Shown piece after piece: positions 16,535 through 27,368 of a stretch of DNA of 64,000 nucleotides. The notes beneath the pieces were generated by a model. The model was not told the origin of the DNA and made no database searches. It was given only the letters and a program-made list of their open reading frames with translations. Within the stretch, counting starts at the first letter, position 1. Each line of letters starts with the position of its first letter. The translations under genes and the position numbers were made by a program. Source of the DNA: Bradyrhizobium sp. BR 10289 (GTDB lineage Bacteria > Pseudomonadota > Alphaproteobacteria > Rhizobiales > Xanthobacteraceae); assembly GCF_019455385.1 (NCBI RefSeq), contig NZ_JACOFR010000002.1:484822-548821 (forward strand), written 5' to 3'.

Positions 16535-16889
16535 GATCGACGGACAGGCCGGCCAAGCGGTCGTGTCGGCGCTTGCTGACATCGCCCCGGACTTCGCCAC
16601 CTATATTCTTGAATTTCCGTTCGGCGATATCTACTCGCGGCCCGGACTCGACCTCCGTTCCCGCGAAATCGCAACCATCGCAGCCCTCGCGGCCATGGGG
16701 AATGCCGCCCCTCAGCTCAGGGTCCACATCGAGGCAGGCCTGAATGTCGGGCTCACCCGCGACGAGATCGTCGAGATCCTGATGCAGATGGCGGTCTATG
16801 CCGGCTTCCCGGCTGCGCTCAACGGCTTGTTCGCGGCGAAGGAGGTGTTCGCACGGGCGGCTGGACATGGATCCGAAGTCAAGGCGTGA
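16470..16889 (+). CDS. carboxymuconolactone decarboxylase family protein
   Basis: A 139-residue all-helical protein of the CMD/AhpD superfamily: REIATIAALAAMG, then QLRVHIEAGLNVG, then TRDEIVEILMQMAVYAGFPAA, the standard core. The CxxC of peroxidase-type AhpD members is absent, so it is closer to the decarboxylase/YurZ side. It begins inside merR with its own GAAGGA ribosome site and is the probable target of that regulator. Likely roles are aromatic lactone metabolism or handling of reactive carbonyls. The actual substrate is unknown. Confidence 0.88.
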   Translation: MMQHFPNAGESRLERGRRALAEIDGQAGQAVVSALADIAPDFATYILEFPFGDIYSRPGLDLRSREIATIAALAAMGNAAPQLRVHIEAGLNVGLTRDEIVEILMQMAVYAGFPAALNGLFAAKEVFARAAGHGSEVKA

Positions 16890-16996
16890 GCCTTCCGGCG
16901 CTGGAATCTTGCGGCCACCTGACAGCGATCTCCCAAAAAGATCACGCTCGAACCAGGAGCCAACGCGCGATGATGTCTCGACCAATCGTATCGCGC

Positions 16997-17152
16997 CTAC
17001 GATGACTTGTTGATCTTCTTGACCTTGGCATCGGTGGTCTCGATCGCCAGAGCGAGTTCCAGGATGGCCTTGGATAACAATTCGGCGGCCTCCTTCTGGT
17101 CCTGCGACTTGGCGGCGCGGAGTGCATAGTTCCGCGCGGATGAGAGCGACAT
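16997..17152 (-). CDS. small helical protein, unknown function
   Basis: A 51-residue protein starting at ATG 17152 with a GGAGA ribosome site 9 bases upstream. It is mostly charged helix (MSLSSARNYALRAAKS, then QKEAAELLSKAILEL and KVKKINKSS) without cysteines or membrane segments. It follows the hppA terminator on the same strand, so it should have its own promoter. I recall similar short proteins only from Bradyrhizobium-type genomes and cannot assign a function. Confidence 0.6.
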   Translation of the reverse strand: MSLSSARNYALRAAKSQDQKEAAELLSKAILELALAIETTDAKVKKINKSS

Positions 17153-17204
17153 GGATTGATCTCCGTGCTTGTTCGCATGCAGCAAACGAGGTTCTTGCCA
17201 AACA

Positions 17205-17232
17205 AAACCCCGCGGCTCGCGCCACGGGGTTT
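17205..17232 (-). terminator. intrinsic terminator of hppA
   Basis: On the minus strand the stem AAACCCCG (17232-17225) and CGGGGTTT (17212-17205) closes over a GC-rich loop and ends in TTTTGTTT. It lies 20 bp after the hppA stop and before the small gene at 17152. Confidence 0.8.
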
Positions 17233-17252
17233 GCTCTTTCACGTCATCGCAC

Positions 17253-19373
<2,121 letters not shown>

Positions 19374-19456
19374 GTGATTTTTGCCTCAGATCCTTGATGT
19401 ACCCCCGGCGCCTTTTGTTGTCCGTCGTGCGGTGCGGCGCCTTGATTTTGAACAAA

Positions 19457-19474
19457 GCCGCCCCCCAAGGCGGC
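19457..19474 (-). terminator. intrinsic terminator downstream of thiL
   Basis: On the minus strand GCCGCC-TTGGGG-GGCGGC (19474-19457) is followed by TTTGTT. It lies about 120 bp beyond the thiL stop and upstream of hppA, so it separates the rib-nus-thi transcript from hppA. Confidence 0.65.
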
Positions 19475-19597
19475 CTCAGTCGGTCGCGAGCTTGCCAAAA
19501 TCAAATTGAGGGTGCAACGCCGGATGGGGCCGAAAAAGCCGATCTCGGCAAGTATTTAGGCCGGTCGGAACGCCTGGCTGCCGGTTTGGAGCAATTC

Positions 19598-20596
19598 CTA
19601 GAAGTGGCTGTAGGACAGCCGCTTCAGGGCCAGTTCCTGGCCTTGCCTATCCAGGAAGCGCGGCCGCTCATGGCCTGCGACGATCGTGCCGATCGCGGTG
19701 ACCGCGACACCGACGGCCTGCCCTGCGGCGATCAATGCATCGCTCTGCGCCGGCGGCACCGTGCACAGCACCTCGTAATCGTCGCCGCCCGCAAGCAGCG
19801 TCTCAACGCAAACGACATCGCGCGCAATCAGGCCCGCCGCAGCGGCCGAGAGCGGCACGTCCGCCACGCTGATCGTAGCCGAGACGCCGGACGCCGCACA
19901 GAGTTTCGTCAGGTCGCCGGCGAGCCCGTCGGAGACGTCCATCGCGGCGGTGGCATGGTGGCGCACGGCCTGCGCCAGCCGATTGCGCGGCTGCGGAATG
20001 CGATAGCGCGAAATTAGCGCATCCTTAGCCGCGGGATCGGACGTGAGCGCTGCGGCGACCGCGCCGCCGGTGAGCACATCGAGGCCGAGCGCGGCATCGC
20101 CGATCGTCCCCGTCACCAGGATGACATCGCGGGGGTTCGCGCCGGTGCGGCCGACCATCCGCCCCTTCGGCACCCGGCCGAAGGCGGTGATCGAGATCAT
20201 CTGCGGCCCCGGCGTCGAGACCGTGTCGCCGCCGAGCAGCGGGCATGTGAAGGTTTTGGCGTCCTCGCCGAGCGCGTCGGCGAAGGGCCTGAGCCAGGCA
20301 TCCTCCTTGCTGCGCAGCGCCAGCGTCAACACGAAGCCGGCCGGGGATGCGCCCTTGGCGGCAAGATCGGACAGGTTCACCCGCAGCGCTTTTCGCGCGA
20401 TGGTGTCGGGAGGGTCGCTGGCAAGATAGTGCACGCCCTCGACCACGGCGTCGGTGGTGACGACGATATCGTCGCCGGACGAGGACAGCACCGCGGCGTC
20501 ATCGACGAGGCCGAACGCGCCGGGGTCGGTTGCCAGCGGCTTGAAATAGCGCGCAATGAGGGAGTCTTCGGCGGAGGAGTTTTGCGGAATGGTCAT
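19598..20596 (-). CDS. thiL: thiamine-monophosphate kinase
   Basis: A 332-residue enzyme making thiamine diphosphate from thiamine monophosphate with ATP. The family features are clear: FGLVDDAAVL near the start, VTTDAVVEGVHYL, LRVNLSDLAAKGA, LGGDTV, and the late AMDVSDGLAGDL and GGDDYEVL motifs. The ATG at 20596 (MTIPQNSS) is used. It follows nusB, the usual alphaproteobacterial order, but a 175-bp gap containing a repeat (20620-20720) separates them, so it may have its own promoter. Confidence 0.96.
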   Translation of the reverse strand: MTIPQNSSAEDSLIARYFKPLATDPGAFGLVDDAAVLSSSGDDIVVTTDAVVEGVHYLASDPPDTIARKALRVNLSDLAAKGASPAGFVLTLALRSKEDAWLRPFADALGEDAKTFTCPLLGGDTVSTPGPQMISITAFGRVPKGRMVGRTGANPRDVILVTGTIGDAALGLDVLTGGAVAAALTSDPAAKDALISRYRIPQPRNRLAQAVRHHATAAMDVSDGLAGDLTKLCAASGVSATISVADVPLSAAAAGLIARDVVCVETLLAGGDDYEVLCTVPPAQSDALIAAGQAVGVAVTAIGTIVAGHERPRFLDRQGQELALKRLSYSHF

Positions 20597-20619
20597 CAGC
20601 GTCAGCCACATCCACAACT

Positions 20620-20720
20620 GTCATCGCCCGGCTTGACCGGGCGATCCAGTATTCCAGAGACGGTCGTGTCAGATCGATAGGCCGCGGCGTACTGGATCAC
20701 CCGCTTTCGCGGGTGATGAC
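20620..20720. repeat. palindromic intergenic repeat, family A copy 1
   Basis: Nested inverted arms: GTCATC (20620-20625) with GATGAC (20715-20720), and GATCCAGTA with TACTGGATC inside, each half also forming its own hairpin (CGCCCGG/CCGGGCG and ACCCGC/GCGGGT). It closely matches the copy at 50284-50453 over about 40 bases. It lies between nusB and thiL. Confidence 0.75.
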
Positions 20721-20771
20721 AGGAGAGTATGGGGCAGCCCTCTCGCATCACTTCACCGCCCTCGCGGACAA

Positions 20772-21266
20772 TCACCCCCGCCCGAACTCGTCGCCGCGAA
20801 ACTGACGTCCGATCTGGTCGAGCACTGCGTTGACCATGCCGGTCTCCTCGCGGTCGACGAAAGCATTGGCGACGTCGACATATTCGGACACGACGACGCG
20901 GCCCGGCACGTCCTTGCGATGCTCCAGCTCATAGGCCCCTGCCCGCAGCACGGCGCGCAGGATCGCTTCGATGCGCTTCAGCGGCCAGCCCTTCGACAGC
21001 GCCTCGTCGATCAGGGGATCGAGCTTCTTCTGGTCGCGCACGACGCCGGCGACGACGTCGCGGAAGAATGCGGCTTCCGCCGGAAGGTAAGTATCGCCCT
21101 CGACCTCGTTGCCGAGCCAGTGGCTCTCGAACTCCGCGAAGATGTCGTTGATGCCGGCGCCGGCAATGTCCATCTGGTAGAGCGCCTGAACGGCTGCGAG
21201 CCGCGCCGCGCCGCGCCGGTTCGCCTTCTTCTCAGGAACGCCTCCCGGTTTTTTCGCGTCAGCCAT
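20772..21266 (-). CDS. nusB: transcription antitermination factor NusB
   Basis: A 164-residue helical protein that with NusE binds boxA RNA to prevent premature termination, chiefly in rRNA operons. Family segments: RRGAARLAAVQALYQMDIAG at the N-terminus and PLKRIEAILRAVLRAGAYEL and VVVSEYVDVANAF toward the end. The ATG at 21266 lies four bases after the ribH stop, so they are cotranscribed. The ribH-nusB pairing is conserved across bacteria. Confidence 0.97.
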   Translation of the reverse strand: MADAKKPGGVPEKKANRRGAARLAAVQALYQMDIAGAGINDIFAEFESHWLGNEVEGDTYLPAEAAFFRDVVAGVVRDQKKLDPLIDEALSKGWPLKRIEAILRAVLRAGAYELEHRKDVPGRVVVSEYVDVANAFVDREETGMVNAVLDQIGRQFRGDEFGRG

Positions 21267-21270
21267 GGCG

Positions 21271-21762
21271 TCAGGCCCGCGCCAGACGGCGCTTGATGCG
21301 CAGCATGGCAAGCGCCGCGCGCGCGGCATCGCCGCCCTTGTTGAGCTCGCTGGCGCGCGCCCGCGCCCAGGCCTGGTCCTCATTGTTGACGGTGAGGATG
21401 CCGTTGCCGAGCGGCAGCTTGCGCGCCACGGCGAGGTCCATCAGCGCGCGCGACGACTCCTGGGAGACGATCTCGAAATGAATGGTGTCGCCGCGGATCA
21501 CGCAGCCGAGCGCGATCACGGCGTCATAGGGCCTGCCGTTCGCCGCAGCCGCATCCACCGCGATGGCCACCGCCGCCGGGATCTCGAGCGCACCGGGAAC
21601 CGTTATAACGTCATGGGTCAGGCCGGCCGCCTTCAGCTCAGTCACCGCGCCGTCCAGAAGCGCGTCCTGGAGATCGTCATAGAACCGTGCCTCGACAATC
21701 AGCGCGCGCGCGCCGGAAATGTCGGTCTGGTCCTTCAGGGGTGCGCGCCGCGCGTCTGCCAT
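21271..21762 (-). CDS. ribH: 6,7-dimethyl-8-ribityllumazine synthase
   Basis: A 163-residue enzyme joining the ribityl-pyrimidine with dihydroxybutanone phosphate in riboflavin synthesis. Signature segments: [45 protein letters not shown] and the catalytic HFEIV histidine, then [15 protein letters not shown]. Length and spacing are those of the oligomeric lumazine synthases. It is followed directly by nusB and preceded by ribE. Confidence 0.98.
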   Translation of the reverse strand: MADARRAPLKDQTDISGARALIVEARFYDDLQDALLDGAVTELKAAGLTHDVITVPGALEIPAAVAIAVDAAAANGRPYDAVIALGCVIRGDTIHFEIVSQESSRALMDLAVARKLPLGNGILTVNNEDQAWARARASELNKGGDAARAALAMLRIKRRLARA

Positions 21763-21859
21763 CGTTCAATCCGTCTCAAAGGGGTCGGCGGGCTATGTAG
21801 TCGCCGGACGCAGGTAAGCCAAGTTCAAAGACACTGTCATTTCAGACCGGCTTTGCCGA

Positions 21860-22468
21860 TCACTTCATTTCCGTCAGCCGAGCCGCATAGCGGGCCATCA
21901 AATCGACCTCGATATTGACCTCGGTGCCCGCCTTCCAGCCGCCGATGGTCGTCACATCAAGAGTATGCGGGATGATCAGCACCGAAAAGGTCACGTCATC
22001 GACCGTATTCACCGTCAGCGAGACGCCGTCGAGCGTGATCGAGCCCTTGATGGCAATGAACCGCGCCAGCTCGCGCGTGGTCGAGAGCACGAACCTTGCC
22101 ATATCAGGCAGGTCCTCGCGGCTGACGATGGTGGCGATGCCGTCGGCATGGCCGGCGACGATATGGCCGCCGAGCTCGTCGCCGATCTTCAGTGCGCGCT
22201 CGAGGTTGAGCTTGGTGCCGAGCTTCCAGTGCTTCGCCGTCGTCAGCGCGAGCGTCTCCGCCGCCGCATCGACGTCGTACCAGGTTTTGCCGCCTGCAAC
22301 GCCGGACGCAACCACGGTCAGGCACACGCCATTGCTGGCGATCGAGGCGCCGTCGGCAATGGTGGCCTGATCGTAATTGCAGGCGATACGCAGGCGGTGC
22401 AGCTGGCCCTGCGCCACAGGCGTGAAGCTGACGATCTCGCCGATATCGGTGATAATGCCGGTAAACAT
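21860..22468 (-). CDS. ribE: riboflavin synthase
   Basis: A 202-residue enzyme that dismutates two lumazines to riboflavin. It consists of two similar barrels: MFTGIITDIGEI opens the first, and LGGHIVAGHADGIATI opens the second with its conserved histidines. ISSNG-type binding is seen as SIASNGVCLTV, repeated as SITLDGVSLTV. The ATG at 22468 is used, two bases after the ribD stop, so the genes are coupled. No FMN riboswitch is visible upstream. Confidence 0.97.
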   Translation of the reverse strand: MFTGIITDIGEIVSFTPVAQGQLHRLRIACNYDQATIADGASIASNGVCLTVVASGVAGGKTWYDVDAAAETLALTTAKHWKLGTKLNLERALKIGDELGGHIVAGHADGIATIVSREDLPDMARFVLSTTRELARFIAIKGSITLDGVSLTVNTVDDVTFSVLIIPHTLDVTTIGGWKAGTEVNIEVDLMARYAARLTEMK

Positions 22469-22469
22469 G

Positions 22470-23618
22470 CTAGGCGCGCTCATAGAGGGTGAGAGTATCC
22501 TTGTCGAAGGTCTCGCTAGCATGAACCTTCCAGGCCTGTGACTGCGTGATTTTCGACAAGGGCAATGCATCGAGCGCATCGACGCCGCCGGCGCCGACCT
22601 CTTCCGCGCCGCGGAACAGCCAGATCTGGTCGACGAGATCGGCGGACACGAAGGATGCCGCCACCCGGCTGCCGCCTTCGACCAACAGCCGCGAGATACC
22701 TTTCTCGGCGAGCGCATGCAGCACGGCCGGAAGATCGAGCCCGGATGCACTCCCCGGAGGCATGCGCAACATTTGCGCACCGGCAGCGCCAAGCCGTGTG
22801 GCGGTCGCGGCCTCGGCGAGCTCAGAACTCACCACCCACAGCGGCGTCTCGCGCGCAGAACGAACGAGCTGGCTCGTGACCGGAATGCGCAAATTCTTGT
22901 CGAGCACGACGCGCACGGGAGAACGGGCTTCCATGCCCGGCAGGCGACAGGTGAGCTGCGGATCATCCGCCAGCACCGTGCCGATGCCGACCAGGATGGC
23001 GTCGCACTGCGCGCGCAGGAGGTGCACGCGATCGCGCACGGCCTCGCCGGTGATGGCGAGCGGCTTGCCGCCGGCGGCGCCAATCTTGCCATCCGGCGAG
23101 ACCGCGAGCTTCAGGATCACATGCGGGCGCTTGTCGCGGATGCGGCGGAAATGACCGGCGTGATCGAACGCGGCTTCAGCCGCACACAGGCCGACGTCCA
23201 CCGTGATGCCGGCCGCGCGCAGGCGCGCATGGCCCTGGCCCGCCACTTCCGGATTGGGATCCTCGATCGCCGCCACCACCCGCTTGATGCCGGCGGCGAT
23301 CACCGCATCGGCGCAAGGCGGGGACTTGCCGAAATGCGAGCACGGCTCCAGCGTCACGTAGAGCGTTGCGCCGCGCGCGGCCTCGCCGGCCCGTCGCAGC
23401 GCCTCGGGCTCGCCATGCGGGCGCCCGCCGGGCTGCGTCCAGCCGCGGCCGACGATTACGCCATCTTTCACGATGACAGCGCCGACAGACGGATTGGGCC
23501 AGGTGCGCCCCTGCCCGCGCCGGCCCAGCGCCAGCGCCAGTTGCATGAACCGGCGATCGGCGTCCTTGGACTCCTGGATCTTCTGGGCGAACTGATCTTC
23601 CAGGATGCGGAAGATCAT
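22470..23618 (-). CDS. ribD: bifunctional diaminohydroxyphosphoribosylaminopyrimidine deaminase/reductase
   Basis: A 382-residue enzyme carrying out two riboflavin pathway steps. The N-terminal deaminase has its zinc motifs [12 protein letters not shown] and [11 protein letters not shown]. The C-terminal NADPH reductase has [11 protein letters not shown] and [13 protein letters not shown]. The start codon ATG at 23618 overlaps the nrdR stop (ATGA). The N-terminal 20 residues are longer than in many homologues, so a later ATG (MQLALALG) is possible. Confidence 0.97.
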   Translation of the reverse strand: MIFRILEDQFAQKIQESKDADRRFMQLALALGRRGQGRTWPNPSVGAVIVKDGVIVGRGWTQPGGRPHGEPEALRRAGEAARGATLYVTLEPCSHFGKSPPCADAVIAAGIKRVVAAIEDPNPEVAGQGHARLRAAGITVDVGLCAAEAAFDHAGHFRRIRDKRPHVILKLAVSPDGKIGAAGGKPLAITGEAVRDRVHLLRAQCDAILVGIGTVLADDPQLTCRLPGMEARSPVRVVLDKNLRIPVTSQLVRSARETPLWVVSSELAEAATATRLGAAGAQMLRMPPGSASGLDLPAVLHALAEKGISRLLVEGGSRVAASFVSADLVDQIWLFRGAEEVGAGGVDALDALPLSKITQSQAWKVHASETFDKDTLTLYERA

Positions 23619-24097
23619 TTGCGGATCGCGGCGAGCCGCGCTTCCTCCTCACCGGAGAGCTCGCCGAGCACGTCGGCGAAATCCTTGGCCTCGCGGAAAT
23701 TGCGGTAGACGGAGGCGAAGCGCACATAGGCGACGTCGTCGAGCGTGCGCAGGTGCTCCATCACGGTCTCGCCGATCACCTCGGAGGAGATTTCAGCCTC
23801 ACCGCCGGTCTCGAGCTCGCGGACGATGGTGGAGACCATCTTTTCCACGCGCTCCGGCTCGACCGGCCGCTTGCGCAGGGAGATCGACACCGAGCGCATC
23901 AACTTGTCGCGGTCGAACGGCACGCGGCGGCCGTTGCGCTTGATCACCGTGAGCTCGCGCAGCTGCACGCGCTCGAAGGTGGTAAAGCGGAATTCGCAGG
24001 CGACGCACACGCGCCGCCTGCGGATGACGGAAGAATCCTCGGTCGGACGCGAGTCCTTTACCTGCGTATCGAGACTGTTGCAGTTCGGACAGCGCAT
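23615..24097 (-). CDS. nrdR: transcriptional repressor NrdR
   Basis: A 160-residue repressor of ribonucleotide reductase genes. An N-terminal zinc ribbon (CPNC at 3-6 and CVAC near 31-34) and an ATP-cone domain ([16 protein letters not shown] onwards) are both intact. It lies between glyA and ribD in the usual alphaproteobacterial order and overlaps ribD by four bases. No NrdR box is visible in the window, so its targets are elsewhere. Confidence 0.98.
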   Translation of the reverse strand: MRCPNCNSLDTQVKDSRPTEDSSVIRRRRVCVACEFRFTTFERVQLRELTVIKRNGRRVPFDRDKLMRSVSISLRKRPVEPERVEKMVSTIVRELETGGEAEISSEVIGETVMEHLRTLDDVAYVRFASVYRNFREAKDFADVLGELSGEEEARLAAIRK

Positions 24098-24126
24098 CCT
24101 CTGGACCTTAACCGGTTTCCTTGGCC

Positions 24127-25425
24127 TTACTGATAGATCGGGAACCGGTCGGTGAGCGCCTTGACCCGTTCCTTGATCGCGGCTTCCACCAGCGGCGCCT
24201 TGCCGTCGGAGGATTGCGCGATCGCGTTCAGCACCTCGGCGATCATGCCGCCGACCTGCTGGAATTCAGCAACGCCGAAGCCGCGCGTGGTCGCCGCCGG
24301 CGTACCCAGACGAATACCGGAGGTGACAAACGGCGACTCGGGGTCGAACGGAATGCCGTTCTTGTTGCAGGTGATGGCCGCGCGGACCAGCGCCTTCTCC
24401 GAGGCGTTGCCCTTCAGGCCCTTCGGCCGCAGGTCAACGAGCATCAAATGGTTGTCGGTGCCGCCCGAGACAATATCGAAGCCGTGGCTCTTCATCGCCT
24501 CGGCCAGCGCCTTGGCGTTCTCGACGACGTTCCTGGCATAGACCTTGAAGTCCGGCCGCAGCGCCTCGCCGAGGGCGACCGCCTTCGCGGCGATCACATG
24601 CATCAGGGGACCGCCCTGCAGGCCTGGGAAGATCGCCGAATTGAACTTCTTGGTCAGTGCCTCGTCATTCCACAGCATCAGGCCGCCGCGCGGACCGCGC
24701 AGCGACTTGTGCGTGGTCGTGGTGGTCACGTGGGCGTATGGCACGGGCGAAGCATGCACGCCGCCGGCAACGAGGCCGGCGAAGTGCGCCATGTCGACCA
24801 GCAGATACGCGCCGACCGAATCCGCGATCTCGCGGAAACGCTTGAAGTCCCAGGCGCGCGAATAGGCCGAGCCGCCGGCGACGATCAGCTTCGGCTTGAC
24901 CTCCTCGGCCTGCTTGGCGACCGCGTCCATGTCGATGATCTGATCCTCGCGGCGCACGGTGTAGTGCGCGGCCTTGAACCACTTGCCGCTCATGTTGACG
25001 GGCGAGCCATGGGTGAGATGGCCGCCGGCGGCAAGATCCAGACCCATGAAGGTGTCGCCGGGCTGCAGCAGCGCCAGGAACACCGCCTGGTTCATCTGGC
25101 TGCCGGAGTTCGGCTGCACATTGGCGAAGTTGGCGCCGAACAGCTTCTTGGCGCGATCGATCGCGAGGTTCTCGGCGACGTCGACCCACTCACAACCGCC
25201 ATAGTACCGGGCGCCCGGATAACCCTCCGCGTACTTGTTGGTCATCACCGAACCCTGCGCTTCCAGCACGGCCCGGCTGACGATGTTCTCGGAGGCGATC
25301 AGCTCGACTTCGTGGCGCTGCCGGCCGAGCTCGCCCTTGATGGCGGCGGCGATGTCCGGGTCGGCCTGCTCGAGCGAGGCGGTGAAAAACGAATCGGGCG
25401 CAGAGGCGGTTTTGGCGAGGGTCAT
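24127..25425 (-). CDS. glyA: serine hydroxymethyltransferase
   Basis: A 432-residue PLP enzyme interconverting serine and glycine with tetrahydrofolate, the main one-carbon source. Clear segments: [10 protein letters not shown] near the start, [14 protein letters not shown], the PLP-lysine region [14 protein letters not shown] and the late [14 protein letters not shown]. It is complete and of normal length. It heads the glyA-nrdR-ribDEH-nusB run. The 248 bases upstream hold no gene and should contain its promoter. Confidence 0.98.
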   Translation of the reverse strand: MTLAKTASAPDSFFTASLEQADPDIAAAIKGELGRQRHEVELIASENIVSRAVLEAQGSVMTNKYAEGYPGARYYGGCEWVDVAENLAIDRAKKLFGANFANVQPNSGSQMNQAVFLALLQPGDTFMGLDLAAGGHLTHGSPVNMSGKWFKAAHYTVRREDQIIDMDAVAKQAEEVKPKLIVAGGSAYSRAWDFKRFREIADSVGAYLLVDMAHFAGLVAGGVHASPVPYAHVTTTTTHKSLRGPRGGLMLWNDEALTKKFNSAIFPGLQGGPLMHVIAAKAVALGEALRPDFKVYARNVVENAKALAEAMKSHGFDIVSGGTDNHLMLVDLRPKGLKGNASEKALVRAAITCNKNGIPFDPESPFVTSGIRLGTPAATTRGFGVAEFQQVGGMIAEVLNAIAQSSDGKAPLVEAAIKERVKALTDRFPIYQ

Positions 25426-25672
25426 CTTGCGAATATCTCCACCGCCGCAGCCTTGTGGTGGGCTACGGGCGGGTCTGGTGTGGCGATCGGAAGCACGCGC
25501 GATCTACCACATCGGCCGGCCCGGGCCAAGCATTTGCGGGTCCGGCCTGATATTTATGCAAGATATGGTGGGGAATTGGGATTTGGGCTGACGAGAGTTC
25601 TGAGGAGCCGTCCCGCTCGGATCATCCCGAAAGGGTCCGCTTCGGACCTTAGACGCCCCTCCCGAACCAGCC

Positions 25673-25894
25673 CTACAGCCCCGTATATCCCGCCTTCACC
25701 GGGTCCACGCTGCCGTCGAGCTGGCGCAGATAGGTCAGGCCGCAAACCGTCAACCTGTGGGTGTCCTTCTCGCCGGCTTCCATCAACGTGTTGAGATAGT
25801 TCGTGACCTTGATCCGCGCCTCCTCGCTGGCCGCCGCCGTCCGGTTGGCGAGCAGGTCATAGGTCTGCATGATGCGGTCGATGGCAGCTTCCAT
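25673..25894 (-). CDS. small conserved protein, unknown function
   Basis: A 73-residue soluble protein beginning MEAAIDRIMQTYDLL with a GAGGG ribosome site four bases before ATG 25894. A TTG at 25939 would extend it by 15 residues and overlap the upstream gene by eight bases. Helical, with the motif THRLTVCGLTYLR and a C-terminal AGYTGL. It is paired with the next small gene upstream on the same strand. I recognise no family with a known role. Confidence 0.65.
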   Translation of the reverse strand: MEAAIDRIMQTYDLLANRTAAASEEARIKVTNYLNTLMEAGEKDTHRLTVCGLTYLRQLDGSVDPVKAGYTGL

Positions 25895-25931
25895 GGCACC
25901 CTCTGGTTCGTCGATGTTTTCGGAGTTCTGA

Positions 25932-26168
25932 TCAGGCAACTGCGCGCGCCTCGGACTGGGTCTCGAACCGCGCGATAGCCTTGTTGGCCAGCCTGATCTT
26001 GTTGAATTCGCCGTGCTGGATCAGCTTGATGATGATCTCGAGCAGGCGCTCGTTGGTGACCAACGTGTCGGGAATGGCGCCAGAGCGGCGGAGGTAATTC
26101 GCGGCGATCGCATAGGCATCGCTCACTAGTTCCACGTTCATTGACTGAAGTCCGCGCTCGACCAGCAT
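25932..26168 (-). CDS. small conserved protein, unknown function
   Basis: A 78-residue soluble protein. The ATG at 26168 has a strong GGAGG ribosome site; a second ATG at 26141 (MNVELVSD) would be 9 residues shorter. It is a compact helical protein with ERLLEIIIKLIQHGEFNKIRLANKAIARFE. The downstream small gene begins at or just after its stop, so the pair is probably one operon. It lies next to ldtR on the same strand, but a link with that regulator is not shown by sequence. Confidence 0.7.
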   Translation of the reverse strand: MLVERGLQSMNVELVSDAYAIAANYLRRSGAIPDTLVTNERLLEIIIKLIQHGEFNKIRLANKAIARFETQSEARAVA

Positions 26169-26358
26169 CTCACCCTCCGACCGGAGAGACAACGGTGCTG
26201 CGGGGAACTGGTTCCGCCCGGCCGGGCAATTATTTCGCAGTCGCGAAAAGCACAAAACGCACCGGTCCGGGGGCAACTCCGGGCCGGCGCGCTTGGGGAA
26301 GTCGTTCGGATGGCTTGCCGGTCTTGTTGCGGGCCGGCTTGGCCTGTCCGTTTAAAAC

Positions 26359-26877
26359 TCAGAGGCGATACAGGATCTGGTCGGTCCAGAACCGCTCGAG
26401 GCGGTGCAGCGACTTGTTCAGAGTCGAGAACTCCTCGCCCGAGATGCCACCGACCTGCTCCACCGTCTTGACGTGCTTCTGGTAGAGAGCGTCGACGATG
26501 CGGCGGACTTCCTGGCCCTGCGGCGTCAGGCGGATGCGCACCGAGCGGCGATCAACGCGCGAGCGCTGATGGTCGAGGAAGCCGAGCTCGACGAGCTTCT
26601 TCAGATTGTAGGAGACGTTGGAGCCGAGATAGTAACCGCGCGTGCGCAGCTCGCCCGCGGTCAGCTCCTTGTCGCCGATGTTGTAGAGCAGGAGCGCCTG
26701 GACCGAATTGATGTCCGCGCGGCCGCGGCGATCGAACTCGTCCTTGATGACGTCGAGGAGACGGCGGTGCAGCCGCTCAACGAGAGTCAGAGCTTCCAGA
26801 TAGAGCGACTGCACCGAACCCTGGGGGCCGGAGACGCGCTCTGCGGTATCTGCCGCAGTTGCGACGGCTTTCATCAT
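26359..26877 (-). CDS. ldtR: MarR family transcriptional regulator LdtR
   Basis: A 172-residue winged-helix regulator. The DNA-binding core GDKELTAGELRTRGYYLGSNVSYNLKKL is the sequence characteristic of LdtR, which in Liberibacter and Sinorhizobium activates an L,D-transpeptidase gene and influences cell wall and osmotic tolerance. Helices on both sides (LVERLHRRLLDVI and LHRLERFWTDQIL) form the dimer interface. No L,D-transpeptidase gene is in this window, so the main target is elsewhere. A dyad 14 bp before the start suggests autoregulation. Confidence 0.9.
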   Translation of the reverse strand: MMKAVATAADTAERVSGPQGSVQSLYLEALTLVERLHRRLLDVIKDEFDRRGRADINSVQALLLYNIGDKELTAGELRTRGYYLGSNVSYNLKKLVELGFLDHQRSRVDRRSVRIRLTPQGQEVRRIVDALYQKHVKTVEQVGGISGEEFSTLNKSLHRLERFWTDQILYRL

Positions 26878-26891
26878 GACACTTCCCCTGT

Positions 26892-26908
26892 TGTCGTTTT
26901 TATCGACA
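26892..26908. promoter_or_regulatory. inverted repeat before ldtR, possible autoregulatory site
   Basis: TGTCG (26892-26896) and CGACA (26904-26908) are inverted arms seven bases apart, 15 bp before the ldtR ATG; another CGACG follows at 26915. The position between promoter and start fits repression by the MarR protein on its own gene. The arms are short, so chance is possible. Confidence 0.35.
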
Positions 26909-27225
26909 CTTATTCGACGAAACTTGTGCTCCGTCTGATAGGTGCAACTTAAGGGGGGCGTTTGAAGATCGGCTTAAATAAGAGAATAAAGAGATCATGA
27001 ATTTAAGACAGTGAATTGCGGATTAAGCCTGTGCCACAAGGGCTTTTCGCAACCGTCTGTTGACCTTCGCAAGGTCCTGTTCACCCTCCGTCCGCCCCTG
27101 CTGTTGCATTCCAGAACAGCCTCATCCCGTTTCGAAACGCACGCGTAAGAGCTGTGGCGGATATCGCTAGGTCAATGAAAAGTTACCTCGAATTTTAGGC
27201 AACCAGCGGTCAACCAAGAGCAACA

Positions 27226-27358
27226 CTCGCGTGTCCCGGACAAACGCAGCGAAGCGGACCGCAGAGCCGGGACCCGATGTTTCAAAGCGAGAACGCGGAG
27301 AGATGGGCCTCGGCTCAGCTGCGCATCACGACGTGCTGCGCAGCGTCGGGGGCACGAG
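27226..27358. repeat. dispersed palindromic repeat, family B copy 1
   Basis: Ends are inverted: CTCGCGTGTCCCGGAC on the left and GGGGGCACGAG on the right. Internally the minus strand reads GGGTCCCGGCTCTGCGG and GTCCGGGACACG, shared with the elements at 50470-50524 and 54021-54148. It lies in the 3' flank of the membrane-protein gene at 27369 and could act in transcript ending. Confidence 0.65.
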
Positions 27359-27368
27359 AGCGCGCCGC

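Larger units (their letters stand above)
26878..27368. other. 491-bp region upstream of ldtR
   Basis: No gene is supported. The left part is the ldtR promoter area, with a marked A/T-rich stretch near 26970-27020. Hairpin GACCTT-CGC-AAGGTC lies at 27062-27076 and a perfect palindrome CGTTTCGAAACG at 27128-27139. The right third is the dispersed repeat at 27226-27358. A small RNA in the middle cannot be excluded. Confidence 0.5.

Noticed and set aside
19374..19456. Two AAGGCGCCG copies upstream of hppA as a regulatory repeat
   Set aside because: Such GC-rich palindromes are expected by chance in this genome, and spacing and position do not fit a known site.
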